Below, one piece after another: positions 44,659-53,741 of a stretch of DNA of 64,000 nucleotides. The stretch is from contig JAIUPD010000007.1 of NCBI GenBank assembly GCA_020161615.1, positions 124,001-188,000 on the forward strand, written 5' to 3'. The stretch is from Pseudomonadota bacterium (GTDB taxonomy: Bacteria; Pseudomonadota; Alphaproteobacteria; Rhodobacterales; Rhodobacteraceae). Made by a program: the position numbers and the translations under genes. Under the pieces are notes generated by a model, which did not search any database, was not told the origin of the DNA, and saw only the letters and a program-made list of their open reading frames with translations. Each line of letters opens with the position of its first letter. The first letter of the stretch is position 1.

Positions 44659-44685
44659 CCAGCAGATCCCGGAAAAAGGAGCTTC

Positions 44686-44700
44686 ATGCGCAGAAGGTGA
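44686..44700 (+). CDS. Four-codon leader ORF (M-R-R-R)
   Basis: AAGGAG, 4 nt, then ATG CGC AGA AGG TGA. The ribosome-binding site is near ideal and two of the three Arg codons are AGA and AGG, rare in this GC-rich DNA. The stop overlaps another ATG (TGATG). It lies in the 5' region of the acetyltransferase gene. It could be a regulatory leader or chance; only the sequence layout supports it. Confidence 0.35.
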   Translation: MRRR

Positions 44701-44779
44701 TGGATCGGCCGCAGGGCCACGTTCCCCCGGCGTCCCCCTGGGAATGCCGTCTCTTTTGCCATGTTTCTTGGGATATCCC

Positions 44780-45235
44780 ATGCTGCAAACCTCCTACACG
44801 ATCCGGGCGCATGACCCGGCTTCCGATCCCACCTGCCTTTCGGCCCTGTGGTATGCCGCCTCGCTGCAGGCGCACGCCTTCCTCGGACAGGACAAGCTCC
44901 TCGAACACAAGCGCCTGATCGAGACGCGCTACCTGCCGATGGCCGAAACCTGGGTCGCCGAGGCGCCGGATGGCGGGCCCCTGGGCTTCATCAGCCTGCT
45001 GGACGGCTATGTCGGGGGACTTTTCGTGGCGCCCGCGGCACAGGGTCGTGGCATCGGGCGGGCGCTGCTGGACCAGGCCCGCGCCCGCTGCGGCGCGCTG
45101 GACCTGGAAGTCTATGTCGAGAATCCGCGCGCGCTGCGGCTCTATCTCGCCTATGGCTTCCGGGAAATCTCGCGCCGCGCGGTTGATGACGAGGGGCTTC
45201 CCCACGCCAATATCCACCTGCGGCTCGGCGCCTGA
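44780..45235 (+). CDS. GNAT N-acetyltransferase (YjaB-like)
   Basis: A 151-aa Gcn5-related acetyltransferase. Acetyl-CoA pyrophosphate loop AAQGRGIGRALL at ~86-97; C-terminal YVENPRALRLYLAYGFREISRR is typical. The overall layout, with LPMAETWVAE early and VDDEGLPHANIHLRLGA at the end, resembles E. coli YjaB. Start ATG 44780 is chosen; ATG 44744 would add PSLLPCFLGYP without support. Acceptor unknown. Preceded by the M-R-R-R leader ORF. Confidence 0.82.
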   Translation: MLQTSYTIRAHDPASDPTCLSALWYAASLQAHAFLGQDKLLEHKRLIETRYLPMAETWVAEAPDGGPLGFISLLDGYVGGLFVAPAAQGRGIGRALLDQARARCGALDLEVYVENPRALRLYLAYGFREISRRAVDDEGLPHANIHLRLGA

Positions 45236-45282
45236 CCGGCGGGCGGTGTAGGATGGGCAATATTGCCCATCCTGCCAAACCC

Positions 45283-46518
45283 TCAGACCCAGGCACCCTT
45301 GCGCATGACCGGCACCCGCTCGCCCGACTGGCTCAGCCCGTCGATGTCGATCTTGTCCGAACCGATCATCCAGTCGATATGGATGGCACTGCTGTTGCCG
45401 CCGCGACGCGCAACCTCGTCATTGTCCATGCTCTCGCCGCCCTGGAAACAGGTCGAATAGCATTGCCCCAACGCGATATGGCTCGCGGCGTTTTCGTCGA
45501 AGAGCGTGTTGTAGAACAGCATCCCCGATTGCGAGATGGGCGAGGCATGGGGCACCAGCGCCACCTCGCCCAGCCGCCGCGCGCCCTCATCGGTATCCAG
45601 CACCTTCTGCAAGACGCCCTCGCCCTTCGCCGCATGCGCCTCGACGATCCGCCCCTCCTCGAACCGCACGCGGATCTCCTCGATCAGCGTGCCCTGATGC
45701 GAAAGGGGCTTGGTGGCCGAGACATGGCCCGACACCCGCAGCCGGTGCGGCGTGGTGAAGACCTCCTCGGTCGGGATGTTCGGATTACAGAGGATCCCGC
45801 CCAGCGTCTCGGTCGCGCCGGCGATCCATTTGTGCCCGTCTGCCAGGCCCACCGTCAGGTCGGTGCCCGGCCCCGTGTAATGCAGCGCCGCAAAATTCTG
45901 CCCGTCGAGCCAAGCGGCGCGGCGGCCGAGTTCCTCGTTATGCGCCTCCCACCGGGCCACGGCATCGTCGTCATCGACGCGCGAGGCGGCGAAGATCGCC
46001 TCGGCCAGTTTGCGCTGCGCGTCGTGTTCCGACAGATCGGGCGAGACCAGCCGGGCCCAGGCGGCATCCGGCCAGGCGACGATGGTCCAGTTCGTCGCAA
46101 ACCGCGTGATCCGGTCGCGGGCACTGGAATAGGCCATCGACATCGCCCGGTTGGCGCGGCCCACCTTGTCCGGGTCCTCGCCCGACAGCAGCATCGGGTC
46201 GCCCCCGGCGATCGCCAGCCGCGCCGCGCCCTTGTCATAGGCCGCCGCCATCCCGTCATAGAGCCAGCCCGCCGCCGCGTCGAAAGCCTCGTCCCGCGCG
46301 TGGTGGTAGCGCGCCAGCGTCACCCCGTCGTCCGACAGGATCGGCGTCACCAGCCCCGCGCCCGCCTTGTAGGCATGCTCGGCGATCCGCCGCACCAGCG
46401 GCAGGGCCGAGACCGGCGCAGTCAGCACAAGATCCTGACCGGGTTGCAGGTTCAGCCCCACCTTGACGGCGACCTGCGCCAGCCGGTCCAGTTTGACGGG
46501 ATCTATCGGGTCTTGCAT
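45283..46518 (-). CDS. Aminopeptidase, M29 family
   Basis: A 411-aa metallo-aminopeptidase (AmpS/thermophilic aminopeptidase group) that removes N-terminal residues from peptides in the cytoplasm. Metal ligands fall in TEEVFTTPH (~250), LVPHASPIS, and the C-terminal NNSAIHIDWMIGS-like block (GGNSSAIHIDWMIGSDKIDIDG). Length matches the family (~410). Start ATG 46518 has AAGGAA upstream. It is divergent from the HAD gene at 46624. Confidence 0.92.
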   Translation of the reverse strand: MQDPIDPVKLDRLAQVAVKVGLNLQPGQDLVLTAPVSALPLVRRIAEHAYKAGAGLVTPILSDDGVTLARYHHARDEAFDAAAGWLYDGMAAAYDKGAARLAIAGGDPMLLSGEDPDKVGRANRAMSMAYSSARDRITRFATNWTIVAWPDAAWARLVSPDLSEHDAQRKLAEAIFAASRVDDDDAVARWEAHNEELGRRAAWLDGQNFAALHYTGPGTDLTVGLADGHKWIAGATETLGGILCNPNIPTEEVFTTPHRLRVSGHVSATKPLSHQGTLIEEIRVRFEEGRIVEAHAAKGEGVLQKVLDTDEGARRLGEVALVPHASPISQSGMLFYNTLFDENAASHIALGQCYSTCFQGGESMDNDEVARRGGNSSAIHIDWMIGSDKIDIDGLSQSGERVPVMRKGAWV

Positions 46519-46623
46519 CGCGTTTCCTTCGGATACGGGGCGTTGCCCCCTTGCGCCCGGAAGGATAAACCCCCCCTGCCTGCCGTCAACGCCCCCAGAT
46601 TTCAAACCCTCCCGGAGGACCCC

Positions 46624-47505
46624 GTGACCCGGATCATCGCCTCGCTCGCCGAGATTTCCGCCCCCTATGACGTGCTCTATTGCGACCTCTGGGGGTGCTT
46701 GCACAATGGCAAGGCGCTGTTTCCGCAGGCGGTTTCCGCGCTGCAGGCCTTCCGCAAAAAGGGCGGCGCGGTGGTCCTGCTGACCAATGCCCCTCGCACG
46801 AAACACGCGGTGAAGCGCAGGCTCGACCAGATGGGTCTGCCGGAAGACGCCTATGACGCCATCGCGGCCTCGGGCGACGCGACGCAGGTGGCGATGCTGC
46901 AGGGCGCGGCCGGGCGGAAGCTCTGGCACCTCGGCCCGGGCAAGGACGAGGATCTGTTCACCCTGATCCCCGACTGGCTCAAGGACCAGCCGCCCATCGA
47001 ACGCGTGAGCCTCGAGGACGCCGAGGGCATCATCTGCACCGGCCCCTTCGACGAGTTCACCGAGGTGCCCGAGGATTACCGCGGCCGGTTCCTCAGCGCC
47101 AAGGTGCGGGGGCTGAAGATGCTCTGCGCCAACCCCGATCTGGTCGTCGATTTCGGCGATACCCGAATTTACTGCGCCGGGGCCTTGGCCGAACTCTACG
47201 CCGAGATGGGCGGTGAGGTCCTGCAATTCGGCAAGCCCTATCCGCCGGTCTATGACACGGCCCGCAGCGCCCTGGCCGAAAAGGGCATCAGCGTCGACAA
47301 CGACGCGGTGCTGGCCATCGGCGACGGGTTCCGCACTGACATCAAGGGCGCCCAGGCCGAGGGGATCGACGCGCTCTTCATCACCGGCGGACTGGAAGCC
47401 GCGCGGTTCGGCACCGATGTCGAGGCACCCGATGCCACCCTGCTGGACGCCTGGCTGGCCGAAAACGACCTGTCGCCCCGCTACAGCATGGGGCGGTTGC
47501 GCTGA
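46624..47505 (+). CDS. HAD-IIA family hydrolase (TIGR01459 type)
   Basis: A 293-aa haloacid-dehalogenase-like phosphatase. Motif I is D21-LWGCLHNG, where the second Asp of the usual DxD is Trp, a feature of this subfamily; motif II TNAPR; motif IV AIGDGFRTDIKGAQAEG. Substrate unknown; relatives act on small phosphorylated sugars or nucleotides. Start is GTG 46624, 5 nt after GGAGG. Confidence 0.87.
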   Translation: MTRIIASLAEISAPYDVLYCDLWGCLHNGKALFPQAVSALQAFRKKGGAVVLLTNAPRTKHAVKRRLDQMGLPEDAYDAIAASGDATQVAMLQGAAGRKLWHLGPGKDEDLFTLIPDWLKDQPPIERVSLEDAEGIICTGPFDEFTEVPEDYRGRFLSAKVRGLKMLCANPDLVVDFGDTRIYCAGALAELYAEMGGEVLQFGKPYPPVYDTARSALAEKGISVDNDAVLAIGDGFRTDIKGAQAEGIDALFITGGLEAARFGTDVEAPDATLLDAWLAENDLSPRYSMGRLR

Positions 47506-47572
47506 CCCCTTGCTGTGACCCGGCCGGGCATTACCTCGTGCCCCAATCACCTGCCACAAGAACGGAAGTCCC

Positions 47573-48139
47573 ATGACCCTGACCCTCGCCATCATCACCG
47601 GCTCCACCCGTCCCGGCCGCAAGGGCCCCGCCGTCGCCCAATGGGTGGCCGAGGTCGCCCGGGGCCAGAGCGGCCTTTCGGTGACCGAGATCGACCTCGC
47701 CGATATGGAGCTGCCGCTTCTGGACGAGCCCAAGCATCCGGCGATGAAGGATTACCAGCACGAGCACACCAAGCGCTGGAGCAAGGCGATCGACGCCGCC
47801 GATGCCTTCGTCTTCGTGACGCCGGAATACGATTTCTTTGCCCCGGCCGCGCTGGTCAACGCCATCCAGTGCCTGAGCCAGGAATGGAAATACAAGGCCG
47901 CGGGCGTGGTCTCCTATGGCGGGATCTCGGGCGGCCTGCGCTCGGCGCAGGTGCTGCGGGGCCTGCTGGGCAACGTCGGCGTGATGGCCGTCCAGCAATC
48001 CGTGCCGCTGCCGATGTTCGCCAACCACATCGACGACAAGGGCGTCTTCACCGGCAACGAGAAGATGGTCGAGGGGCTGACCCTGATGCTGGACGAGACC
48101 GCCAAATGGGCCAAGGCCCTGAAGACGATCCGCGCCTGA
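47573..48139 (+). CDS. NAD(P)H-dependent FMN reductase
   Basis: A 188-aa flavodoxin-like reductase. FMN phosphate loop GSTRPGRKG (10-18), the flavin-contact block TPEYDFFAPAALVNAI (~82-97), and the late SYGGISGGLRSAQVLRGLL (~115-133). It reduces FMN or quinone-like compounds. Start ATG 47573 with GGAAG upstream. It ends 8 bp before the convergent MFS gene. Confidence 0.88.
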   Translation: MTLTLAIITGSTRPGRKGPAVAQWVAEVARGQSGLSVTEIDLADMELPLLDEPKHPAMKDYQHEHTKRWSKAIDAADAFVFVTPEYDFFAPAALVNAIQCLSQEWKYKAAGVVSYGGISGGLRSAQVLRGLLGNVGVMAVQQSVPLPMFANHIDDKGVFTGNEKMVEGLTLMLDETAKWAKALKTIRA

Positions 48140-48147
48140 CCCTCGAC

Positions 48148-49344
48148 CTAGGGGGCCGGTGCGGCGGGCTGGCGGCCCAGCATCAGCCCCCCCAGCGCGG
48201 TCAGCGCGCAGAAGAAGAGCATCGGCGCCAGCGCCCAGACCCAATCGCCGCCGCCCATCGCGACGGCGGCCGCCACCAGCGGTGCGCCGATGAACTGCCC
48301 CAGCGCCGAACCCTGCATCAGCATGCCGTTCCCGGCGCTGACATGGCGGATCGAGGGCGCGAAGCGCGGCACGCTGGTAAACAGCGCCGGCGGCACCAGA
48401 CCGCCCCAGAAGGAAAACACCAGACACAGCGCCAGCCGGACGCCCACCGGCGGCCCCGGCAGGAAGATCCCCAGCGTGCAGAGGGCCATGATCCCGGTGC
48501 CGGTCAGGATCATTGGCCCCGGCCGGAATCCGCGCCGCACCAGCGCCCCCCCGAACAGGCAGCCGGGCACGTTGATCAACACCACCAGCGCCGTCATCAG
48601 CGCGGCGAAGGCCAGTTCGGCGCCAACGCTTTCGGTCAGGAAGGTCGGAAGCCAGGCCATCAGCGTAACCCACTGGAAGGCATAGGCGAAGAAGACCAGC
48701 GCCACCAATTGCAGCCCGCGCACGCCCATCGCCTCGCGCGCCAGGGTGAGAAACGGCGCCTGAGACGGCGGCGGCAGGTCGAGGCGCCGCATCTGCCTCA
48801 GCGCCGCCCAGGCGACCACCGGCACCAGGGCGGCGATGATCCACCACAGCCCGCGCCAGCCGACAGCATGCAGCGCCACAGGCGCCAGAAGCATGGTCAG
48901 CGCCATGCCGGTCGGGTGATAGATGCTCCAGATCCCCAGGACCATGCCCTGATCGCGCGGTGACGAAGCGGCGACCATCGCATAGGGCAAGGCCACCGTG
49001 ACGGCGACAAAGCCCACCCCCTCGACCAGCCGGCTGGCCATCAGGACGGCGATATCGGGCGCCAGGGCGCCAAGCGCCGAGCCGGCCATGATCGAGGCGA
49101 AGCCCAGCCCCACCATGCGGGCGCGCCCGATCCGCTCGGCCAGCCCGCCGACCAGCACGGCGATGCTCATGCCCAGCACGTTGAACAGCGACAGAACGAA
49201 GCCCCCCGCCACCAGGCCGAAGCCCAGTTCCTCGCGGATCAGGGGTAACGCGGGCGGCAGCTTGCCAACCTGGGCCGAGGCCATGGCCCCGGCCAGCGTG
49301 ATGAGGGCAACGGCGGCCCAGGCGGTCCTCTGTCGGCGATGCAT
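48148..49344 (-). CDS. Major facilitator superfamily transporter
   Basis: A 398-aa transporter with about 12 membrane helices in two halves. The cytoplasmic loop between helices 2 and 3 carries the MFS signature region GLAERIGRARMVGLG (~63-77). The substrate is unknown; the family includes drug and metabolite exporters and importers. Start ATG 49344 has GGGAGAG upstream. The long upstream gap (49345-49581) contains a copy of the tail motif and divergent MaoC promoter DNA. Confidence 0.88.
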   Translation of the reverse strand: MHRRQRTAWAAVALITLAGAMASAQVGKLPPALPLIREELGFGLVAGGFVLSLFNVLGMSIAVLVGGLAERIGRARMVGLGFASIMAGSALGALAPDIAVLMASRLVEGVGFVAVTVALPYAMVAASSPRDQGMVLGIWSIYHPTGMALTMLLAPVALHAVGWRGLWWIIAALVPVVAWAALRQMRRLDLPPPSQAPFLTLAREAMGVRGLQLVALVFFAYAFQWVTLMAWLPTFLTESVGAELAFAALMTALVVLINVPGCLFGGALVRRGFRPGPMILTGTGIMALCTLGIFLPGPPVGVRLALCLVFSFWGGLVPPALFTSVPRFAPSIRHVSAGNGMLMQGSALGQFIGAPLVAAAVAMGGGDWVWALAPMLFFCALTALGGLMLGRQPAAPAP

Positions 49345-49403
49345 CGATCTCTCCCTTGGCGCCTTGGCTAGCCGCTCGGCGGGGAAATTTCTACACAGGT
49401 TTA

Positions 49404-49426
49404 TTGTTTCTTTGGAAAATATCGCC
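49404..49426 (-). repeat. Short dispersed tail motif, copy E
   Basis: On the minus strand GGCGATATTTTCCAAAGAAAC resembles the copy A tail (GAGGATATTTT...CAAAGATG). It sits 60 bp upstream of the MFS gene rather than at a 3' end, so it may be a promoter-linked or chance match. Confidence 0.3.
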
Positions 49427-49581
49427 GGGCGGCGAAATCGGGCACGTAATTAAGTTGCGACTTTTCGGCAATGACCGAACATTAATTACCCAGGCGTCTT
49501 GCCGCACCTGCCCAAACCCGCTATGTTGCATTGCAGCGAAACCATGAGATTCCCATGGGAACCCAGCCCGGAAAAAGCGCC

Positions 49582-50040
49582 ATGCTCGATATCCGCCCGA
49601 ACGACAACCTGCCCCGCGGCACGATCTGCATCGAGGATCTCGAGGTCGGTCTCATGCGCCACCTGCGCAAGGAAATCACCGACCGCGATATCGAGATGTT
49701 CGCCGAGGTCTCGACCGACCGCAACCCGGTGCATCTGGACGACGAGTATGCCCGTGACACGATCTTCGAGGGGCGCATCGCCCATGGCATGCTGACCGCG
49801 GGCCTGATCAGCGCCGTGATCGGCGAGCAATTGCCGGGCCATGGCACGATCTATCTGGGCCAGAGCCTGAAGTTCCTGGCCCCGGTGCGCCCCGGCGACG
49901 TCGTCACGGCCGAGGTTTCGGTGCGCGAGATCGATTACGCCAAGCGCCGCGTCACCCTTGATTGTCGGTGCCTTGTGGGCAATACCACCGTCCTGAAGGG
50001 CGAAGCGCTGGTTCTGGCGCCCAGCCGCAAGTTCGACTGA
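49582..50040 (+). CDS. MaoC-like (R)-specific enoyl-CoA hydratase
   Basis: A 152-aa hot-dog-fold hydratase that hydrates trans-2-enoyl-CoA to (R)-3-hydroxyacyl-CoA, a PhaJ-type link from beta-oxidation to polyhydroxyalkanoate. Catalytic D46 and H51 are in FAEVSTDRNPVHLDDEYA, followed by FEGRIAHGML. ATG 49582 (MLDIRPN) is chosen; ATGs at 49534 and 49555 are possible but give a poorly conserved leader. No pha genes are adjacent, so the pathway is inferred. Confidence 0.85.
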   Translation: MLDIRPNDNLPRGTICIEDLEVGLMRHLRKEITDRDIEMFAEVSTDRNPVHLDDEYARDTIFEGRIAHGMLTAGLISAVIGEQLPGHGTIYLGQSLKFLAPVRPGDVVTAEVSVREIDYAKRRVTLDCRCLVGNTTVLKGEALVLAPSRKFD

Positions 50041-50076
50041 CGTGTCGCGCCCGGCGCGACCGGGCCGCGGGGCAGA

Positions 50077-51003
50077 ATGCAGCTGATCACCACCTGGACC
50101 GACATCGACCCGGCGCTGAAGGGCGCCTCGGTGGCGATGGGCAATTTCGACGGGGTTCACCGGGGCCATCAGGCGGTGATCGACGCGGCGCGGCGCCCCG
50201 ACGTGCCGCTCGGCGTCATCACCTTCGAGCCGCATCCGAGGCAGGTCTTTGCCCCCGATTCCCCGCCCTTCCGGCTGATGAATGCCGAGGCCCGGCAGAA
50301 CCGGCTGGCCAAGCTGGGCGTCGCGCGGCTCTACGAACTGCCCTTCACCCGCGATCTCGCCGCGCTCACGCCCGAGGATTTCGCGCGCGAGGTTCTGGCC
50401 GAGGGGCTGGGCATCACCCATGTCGTCGTCGGCGCCGATTTCCAGTTCGGCAAGGGCCGCGCGGGCACCGCCGAGGTCCTGCAGGATCTGGGCCGCCGCT
50501 TCGGTTTCGATGTGACCATCCAGCCGCTGGTGGGCGGCGAGGAGGGGGCGATCTCCTCGACCGCGATCCGCACGGCGCTGGCCGAAGGCCGGGTGCAGGA
50601 CGCGGCCGACATGCTGGGCCATTACCACCGCATCGACGGCGAGGTCCTGCACGGCGAGAAGCGCGGCCGCGCGCTGGGTTATCCCACGGCCAATATGGCG
50701 GTCGAGGGGCTGCATCTGCCCCGCCTCGGCGTCTATGCCGTCAAGGTCGAGGTTCTGGGCGGACCCTTCCGCGGATTCTATGACGGGGTGGCCAGCCTGG
50801 GCGTGCGGCCGATGTTCGGCGAGAACAAGCCGAATTTCGAGGTCCATGTCTTCGATTTTTCGGGCGACCTCTATGGGCAGCATCTGTCGGTCGCGCTGGT
50901 CGAATACCTGCGGCCCGAGGCGAAGTTCGACGGGCTTCAGACGCTGATCGACCAGATGGACGCCGACAGCGACCGCGCGCGGGCGATCCTCGCCCGGGGT
51001 TGA
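50077..51003 (+). CDS. ribF: Bifunctional riboflavin kinase / FAD synthetase
   Basis: A 308-aa enzyme making FMN from riboflavin and then FAD. N-terminal nucleotidyltransferase domain with GNFDGVHRGH (22-31) and EGAISSTAIR (~162-171). C-terminal kinase domain with GRALGYPTANM (~197-207), GVYAV and the late FEVHVFDFSGDLYG. The start lies 36 bp after the MaoC stop, so the two genes may be co-transcribed. Confidence 0.96.
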   Translation: MQLITTWTDIDPALKGASVAMGNFDGVHRGHQAVIDAARRPDVPLGVITFEPHPRQVFAPDSPPFRLMNAEARQNRLAKLGVARLYELPFTRDLAALTPEDFAREVLAEGLGITHVVVGADFQFGKGRAGTAEVLQDLGRRFGFDVTIQPLVGGEEGAISSTAIRTALAEGRVQDAADMLGHYHRIDGEVLHGEKRGRALGYPTANMAVEGLHLPRLGVYAVKVEVLGGPFRGFYDGVASLGVRPMFGENKPNFEVHVFDFSGDLYGQHLSVALVEYLRPEAKFDGLQTLIDQMDADSDRARAILARG

Positions 51004-51053
51004 CAGAACGGCGGCAGGCGAGAACACTTGTGGAACATCCGCAAGGGAAAACC

Positions 51054-51635
51054 ATGTCCAACGCCCTCGTCATCCGCCCGCTGACCCCCGAATACCGGGA
51101 CGACTTCCTGACCGTCATGGGGCCAAACGGCGCCTGCTATGGCTGCTGGTGCACCTATTTCCGCCTGCCGCCCAAGGCCCGCGCGGCGATGACGGGCGAT
51201 GAGAAGCGCGACCTGATGCTGGGCAAGATCGAGGCCGGGCCGCCGCCCGGGCTGCTGCTTTATCTCGAGGGCGAGCCGCAGGGCTGGATGCAGATCGGTC
51301 CCCGCGCCGATGTACCGGAATGGAACAATCCCCGCCGCTCCTCCACCCCTCTGCCCGATGCGCCGGCCGACGACCCCGCCGTCTGGGCCATCACCTGCTT
51401 CTTCCTGCGTCCGAAAGCGCGGGGCCGCGGTCTCAGCCATGCGATGGTCGAGGCCGGGATCGAGCACGCCCGCGCCCAGGGCGCAAGGGTGCTGGAAGCC
51501 AGCCCCATGGATCACGCCAAGCAGTCGAAATCCGTGGGCCTCTTCGTTGGCTCGACCTCGGTCTTCGAGAAGGCGGGGTTCCAGACCGTCGCCCGGCAAA
51601 AACCGAACCGCCCGCTGATGCGGCTGCACCTCTGA
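51054..51635 (+). CDS. GNAT N-acetyltransferase
   Basis: A 193-aa Gcn5-related acetyltransferase. The CoA loop is KARGRGLSHAMVEAGIEHA (~122-140); an unusual Cys-rich stretch GACYGCWCTYF (~25-35) precedes the fold. Start ATG 51054 has AAGGG upstream. The acceptor substrate is unknown. It lies between ribF and the UPF0260 gene on the same strand with short gaps. Confidence 0.82.
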   Translation: MSNALVIRPLTPEYRDDFLTVMGPNGACYGCWCTYFRLPPKARAAMTGDEKRDLMLGKIEAGPPPGLLLYLEGEPQGWMQIGPRADVPEWNNPRRSSTPLPDAPADDPAVWAITCFFLRPKARGRGLSHAMVEAGIEHARAQGARVLEASPMDHAKQSKSVGLFVGSTSVFEKAGFQTVARQKPNRPLMRLHL

Positions 51636-51674
51636 CCCCCTTTCCTTTCGCGCGTGAAACGCTAGGGTCGCGCC

Positions 51675-52136
51675 ATGGCCAAGACCCCCTCTCTCAGGCC
51701 GCGTTTCTGGGAACGCGTGCCGCTGAACAAGATGACCCCTGCGGAATGGGAGGCGCTTTGCGACGGCTGCGGCAAATGCTGCCTGAACAAGCTGGAGGAT
51801 GCCGATACCGGCGAAGTCTGGTTCACGCGCATCGCCTGCCGCCTCTTTGACGACGCGACCTGCCGCTGCGCCAATTACGAGATCCGCAAGAGCATCGTGC
51901 CGGAATGCGTGGTGCTGACCCCCGACACGCTGGCCGACATCTCCTATTGGATGCCGAAATCCTGCGCCTATCGCCGCCTGAACGAGGGGCGCGGGCTGGC
52001 CGATTGGCACCCGCTGGTCTCGGGCAGTGCCGCAACGGTGCATGAGGGCGGGCATTCCGTGCAGGGCCAGACGCTGGGCGAGTTCGAGATCCCCGAGGAA
52101 GACTGGGAAGACTACATCATCGACGAGGAAATCTGA
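51675..52136 (+). CDS. YcgN/UPF0260 cysteine-cluster protein
   Basis: A 153-aa protein of the UPF0260 family. Cys pattern CDGCGKCCLNKLED (~29-42) then IACRLFDDATCRCANYEIR (~53-71) and a late SCAYR, consistent with a bound metal or Fe-S centre; biochemical role unknown. Its stop shares one base with the start of the threonine aldolase gene (TGATG). Confidence 0.92.
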   Translation: MAKTPSLRPRFWERVPLNKMTPAEWEALCDGCGKCCLNKLEDADTGEVWFTRIACRLFDDATCRCANYEIRKSIVPECVVLTPDTLADISYWMPKSCAYRRLNEGRGLADWHPLVSGSAATVHEGGHSVQGQTLGEFEIPEEDWEDYIIDEEI

Positions 52137-53197
52137 TGTTTTTCGCCTCTGACAACACTTCGGGGATTCCCGCCCCGGTCCTCGCCGCGCTGACCGCCGC
52201 CAGCGACGGCTATGCGCTGGGTTACGGCGCTGACCCGCTGATGGACCAGGTGCGCGCCAAGATCCGCGCCATTTTCGAGGCGCCCGAGGCCGCGGTCTAT
52301 CTGGTCGCCACCGGCACCGCCGCCAATTCGCTGGCCATCGCCACCTATGTGCAACCCTGGAGCCAGATCTTCTGCCATCGCCACGCCCATATCGAGGAAG
52401 ACGAGTGCAACGCACCCGAATTCTTCGCGGGTGGCGCCAAGCTCACACTGCTGGAAGGCGCCGACGCCAAGATCGACGCTGAGGCCTTCGCTCAGGTGCT
52501 GGCCGCGATGCCCAGCGGCGTGCATCACCCTCAACCGGGCCTTCTGTCGCTGACCAACCTGACCGAGCGCGGCGCACGCTATTCGGCGGCCGAGATCGCC
52601 CGACTGGCGGGCATGGCCAAGGCCAAGGGGCTGGCGGTGCATCTGGACGGCGCACGTTTTACCAATGCGCTGGTGGCCGAGGGCTGCACCCCGGCCGAGA
52701 TGACCTGGAAGGCCGGTGTCGATGTCCTGTCCTTCGGGGGGACCAAGAACGGGCTGATGGGGGTGGAGGCGGTGATCTTTTTCGACCCCGCCACGGCCTG
52801 GGAATTCGAACTCAGGCGCAAGCGCGGCGGGCACCTCTTCTCCAAGCACCGCTATCTCAGCGCGCAGATGGACGCCTATCTGACCGACGACCTGTGGCTC
52901 GATCTGGCTGGCAAGGCCAATGCCGCAGCCGAACGGCTGGAACAGGGTCTGATCGCGGCGGGCGTGCGGCTGGTGCATCCGCGGGGCGGCAACATCCTTT
53001 TCGCCGAGTTCTCGCTCTCGGCGCATGCGGCGCTCAGGGCCGCGGGCGCGGTCTATTACGACTGGCCCGCCCCGCCGCCCGAAGGCGCGGGCCCGGCGCA
53101 TCCGCAGCAATGCCGGCTGGTGACCTCCTGGTCCACGACCGATGCGCAGATCGACCAGTTCCTGACGGTGCTGAAATCGGCGCTTCAGGCCAGATAG
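52136..53197 (+). CDS. Low-specificity L-threonine aldolase-like PLP enzyme
   Basis: A 353-aa fold-type I PLP lyase of the beta-eliminating family that splits threonine or related beta-hydroxy amino acids to glycine and an aldehyde. PLP-binding K204 lies in LSFGGTKNGLMG; HLDGARFTNA holds the cofactor Asp. ATG 52136 overlaps the UPF0260 stop. Its last 13 bp overlap the convergent DUF1294 gene. Confidence 0.9.
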   Translation: MFFASDNTSGIPAPVLAALTAASDGYALGYGADPLMDQVRAKIRAIFEAPEAAVYLVATGTAANSLAIATYVQPWSQIFCHRHAHIEEDECNAPEFFAGGAKLTLLEGADAKIDAEAFAQVLAAMPSGVHHPQPGLLSLTNLTERGARYSAAEIARLAGMAKAKGLAVHLDGARFTNALVAEGCTPAEMTWKAGVDVLSFGGTKNGLMGVEAVIFFDPATAWEFELRRKRGGHLFSKHRYLSAQMDAYLTDDLWLDLAGKANAAAERLEQGLIAAGVRLVHPRGGNILFAEFSLSAHAALRAAGAVYYDWPAPPPEGAGPAHPQQCRLVTSWSTTDAQIDQFLTVLKSALQAR

Positions 53198-53469
53198 GCG
53201 ATGGCGAAAGCCGCCGCCAGCGCCACGATCTGCACGGCGATGATACCGTTCAGCTGTTGGCGAAAGGGCTCCTTGCGGATCTTGTGGCGCAGCGCCATCT
53301 GCGCCACCTTCGCCCCGATCGAGCCCCCCAGAAATGCCAGCGCCAGCAGCCGGTCCTCGGGCACACGGCGCCGTCCCGCGACGGCCGCCGCCTTGTCGCG
53401 GGCGAACGCGACATAGGCCGTGATGTTCAGCACGAACAGATAGAGAAAGGCCAGTGTCAGAAACACCAC
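53185..53469 (-). CDS. DUF1294 membrane protein
   Basis: A 94-aa protein with two membrane segments (~3-22 and ~76-92) around a basic loop: FARDKAAAVAGRRRVPEDRLLALAFLGGSIGAKVAQMALRHKIRKEPF, the DUF1294 hallmark. Role unknown. Start GTG 53469 (or GTG 53466); no ATG is available in frame near the conserved N-terminus. Tail overlap with threonine aldolase. Confidence 0.85.
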   Translation of the reverse strand: MVFLTLAFLYLFVLNITAYVAFARDKAAAVAGRRRVPEDRLLALAFLGGSIGAKVAQMALRHKIRKEPFRQQLNGIIAVQIVALAAAFAIAYLA

Positions 53470-53567
53470 ATGCCCCGGTGGTTGACTCGTGGCGCCCTCT
53501 TAGGTTCTGGCGCCGGGCAATGCAATGCCACTCACGGGACTGTTTGGCGGGAAGCAGGGGCCGCGAC

Positions 53568-53579
53568 GTTAACGCAAAC
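53568..53579. promoter_or_regulatory. LacI-type operator, gap1 distal site
   Basis: GTTAACGCAAAC, close to the palindrome GTTAGCGCTAAC. Its centre is 30 bp from that of the inverted second site, roughly three helical turns, so two dimers could bind the same face. Confidence 0.55.
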
Positions 53580-53597
53580 AAGGGCGAGAATCCCCCG

Positions 53598-53609
53598 GTT
53601 TGCGCTAAC
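53598..53609. promoter_or_regulatory. LacI-type operator, gap1 proximal site
   Basis: GTTTGCGCTAAC, which is the exact reverse complement of the site in front of the second GAPDH gene. It lies about 130 bp before the gap1 start, upstream of any plausible promoter (TATACC near 53659). Confidence 0.6.
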
Positions 53610-53741
53610 GCCTTGCGAAATATCGCTTTTCGCCCTTTCTCTGCCATCTTCAAATCGGTATACCCTGCGCATGCTTCGGCCCGGCCGGCGGCGCCCTCCC
53701 CCTCGCCCCGACGCCCATCCGACCCCTGACGGAGACACACC

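Noticed and set aside
44700-44918. 73-codon frame after the M-R-R-R leader
   Set aside because: It overlaps the acetyltransferase out of frame and its sequence (Pro/Cys/Arg-rich) looks like a shadow, although the TGATG junction is noted.
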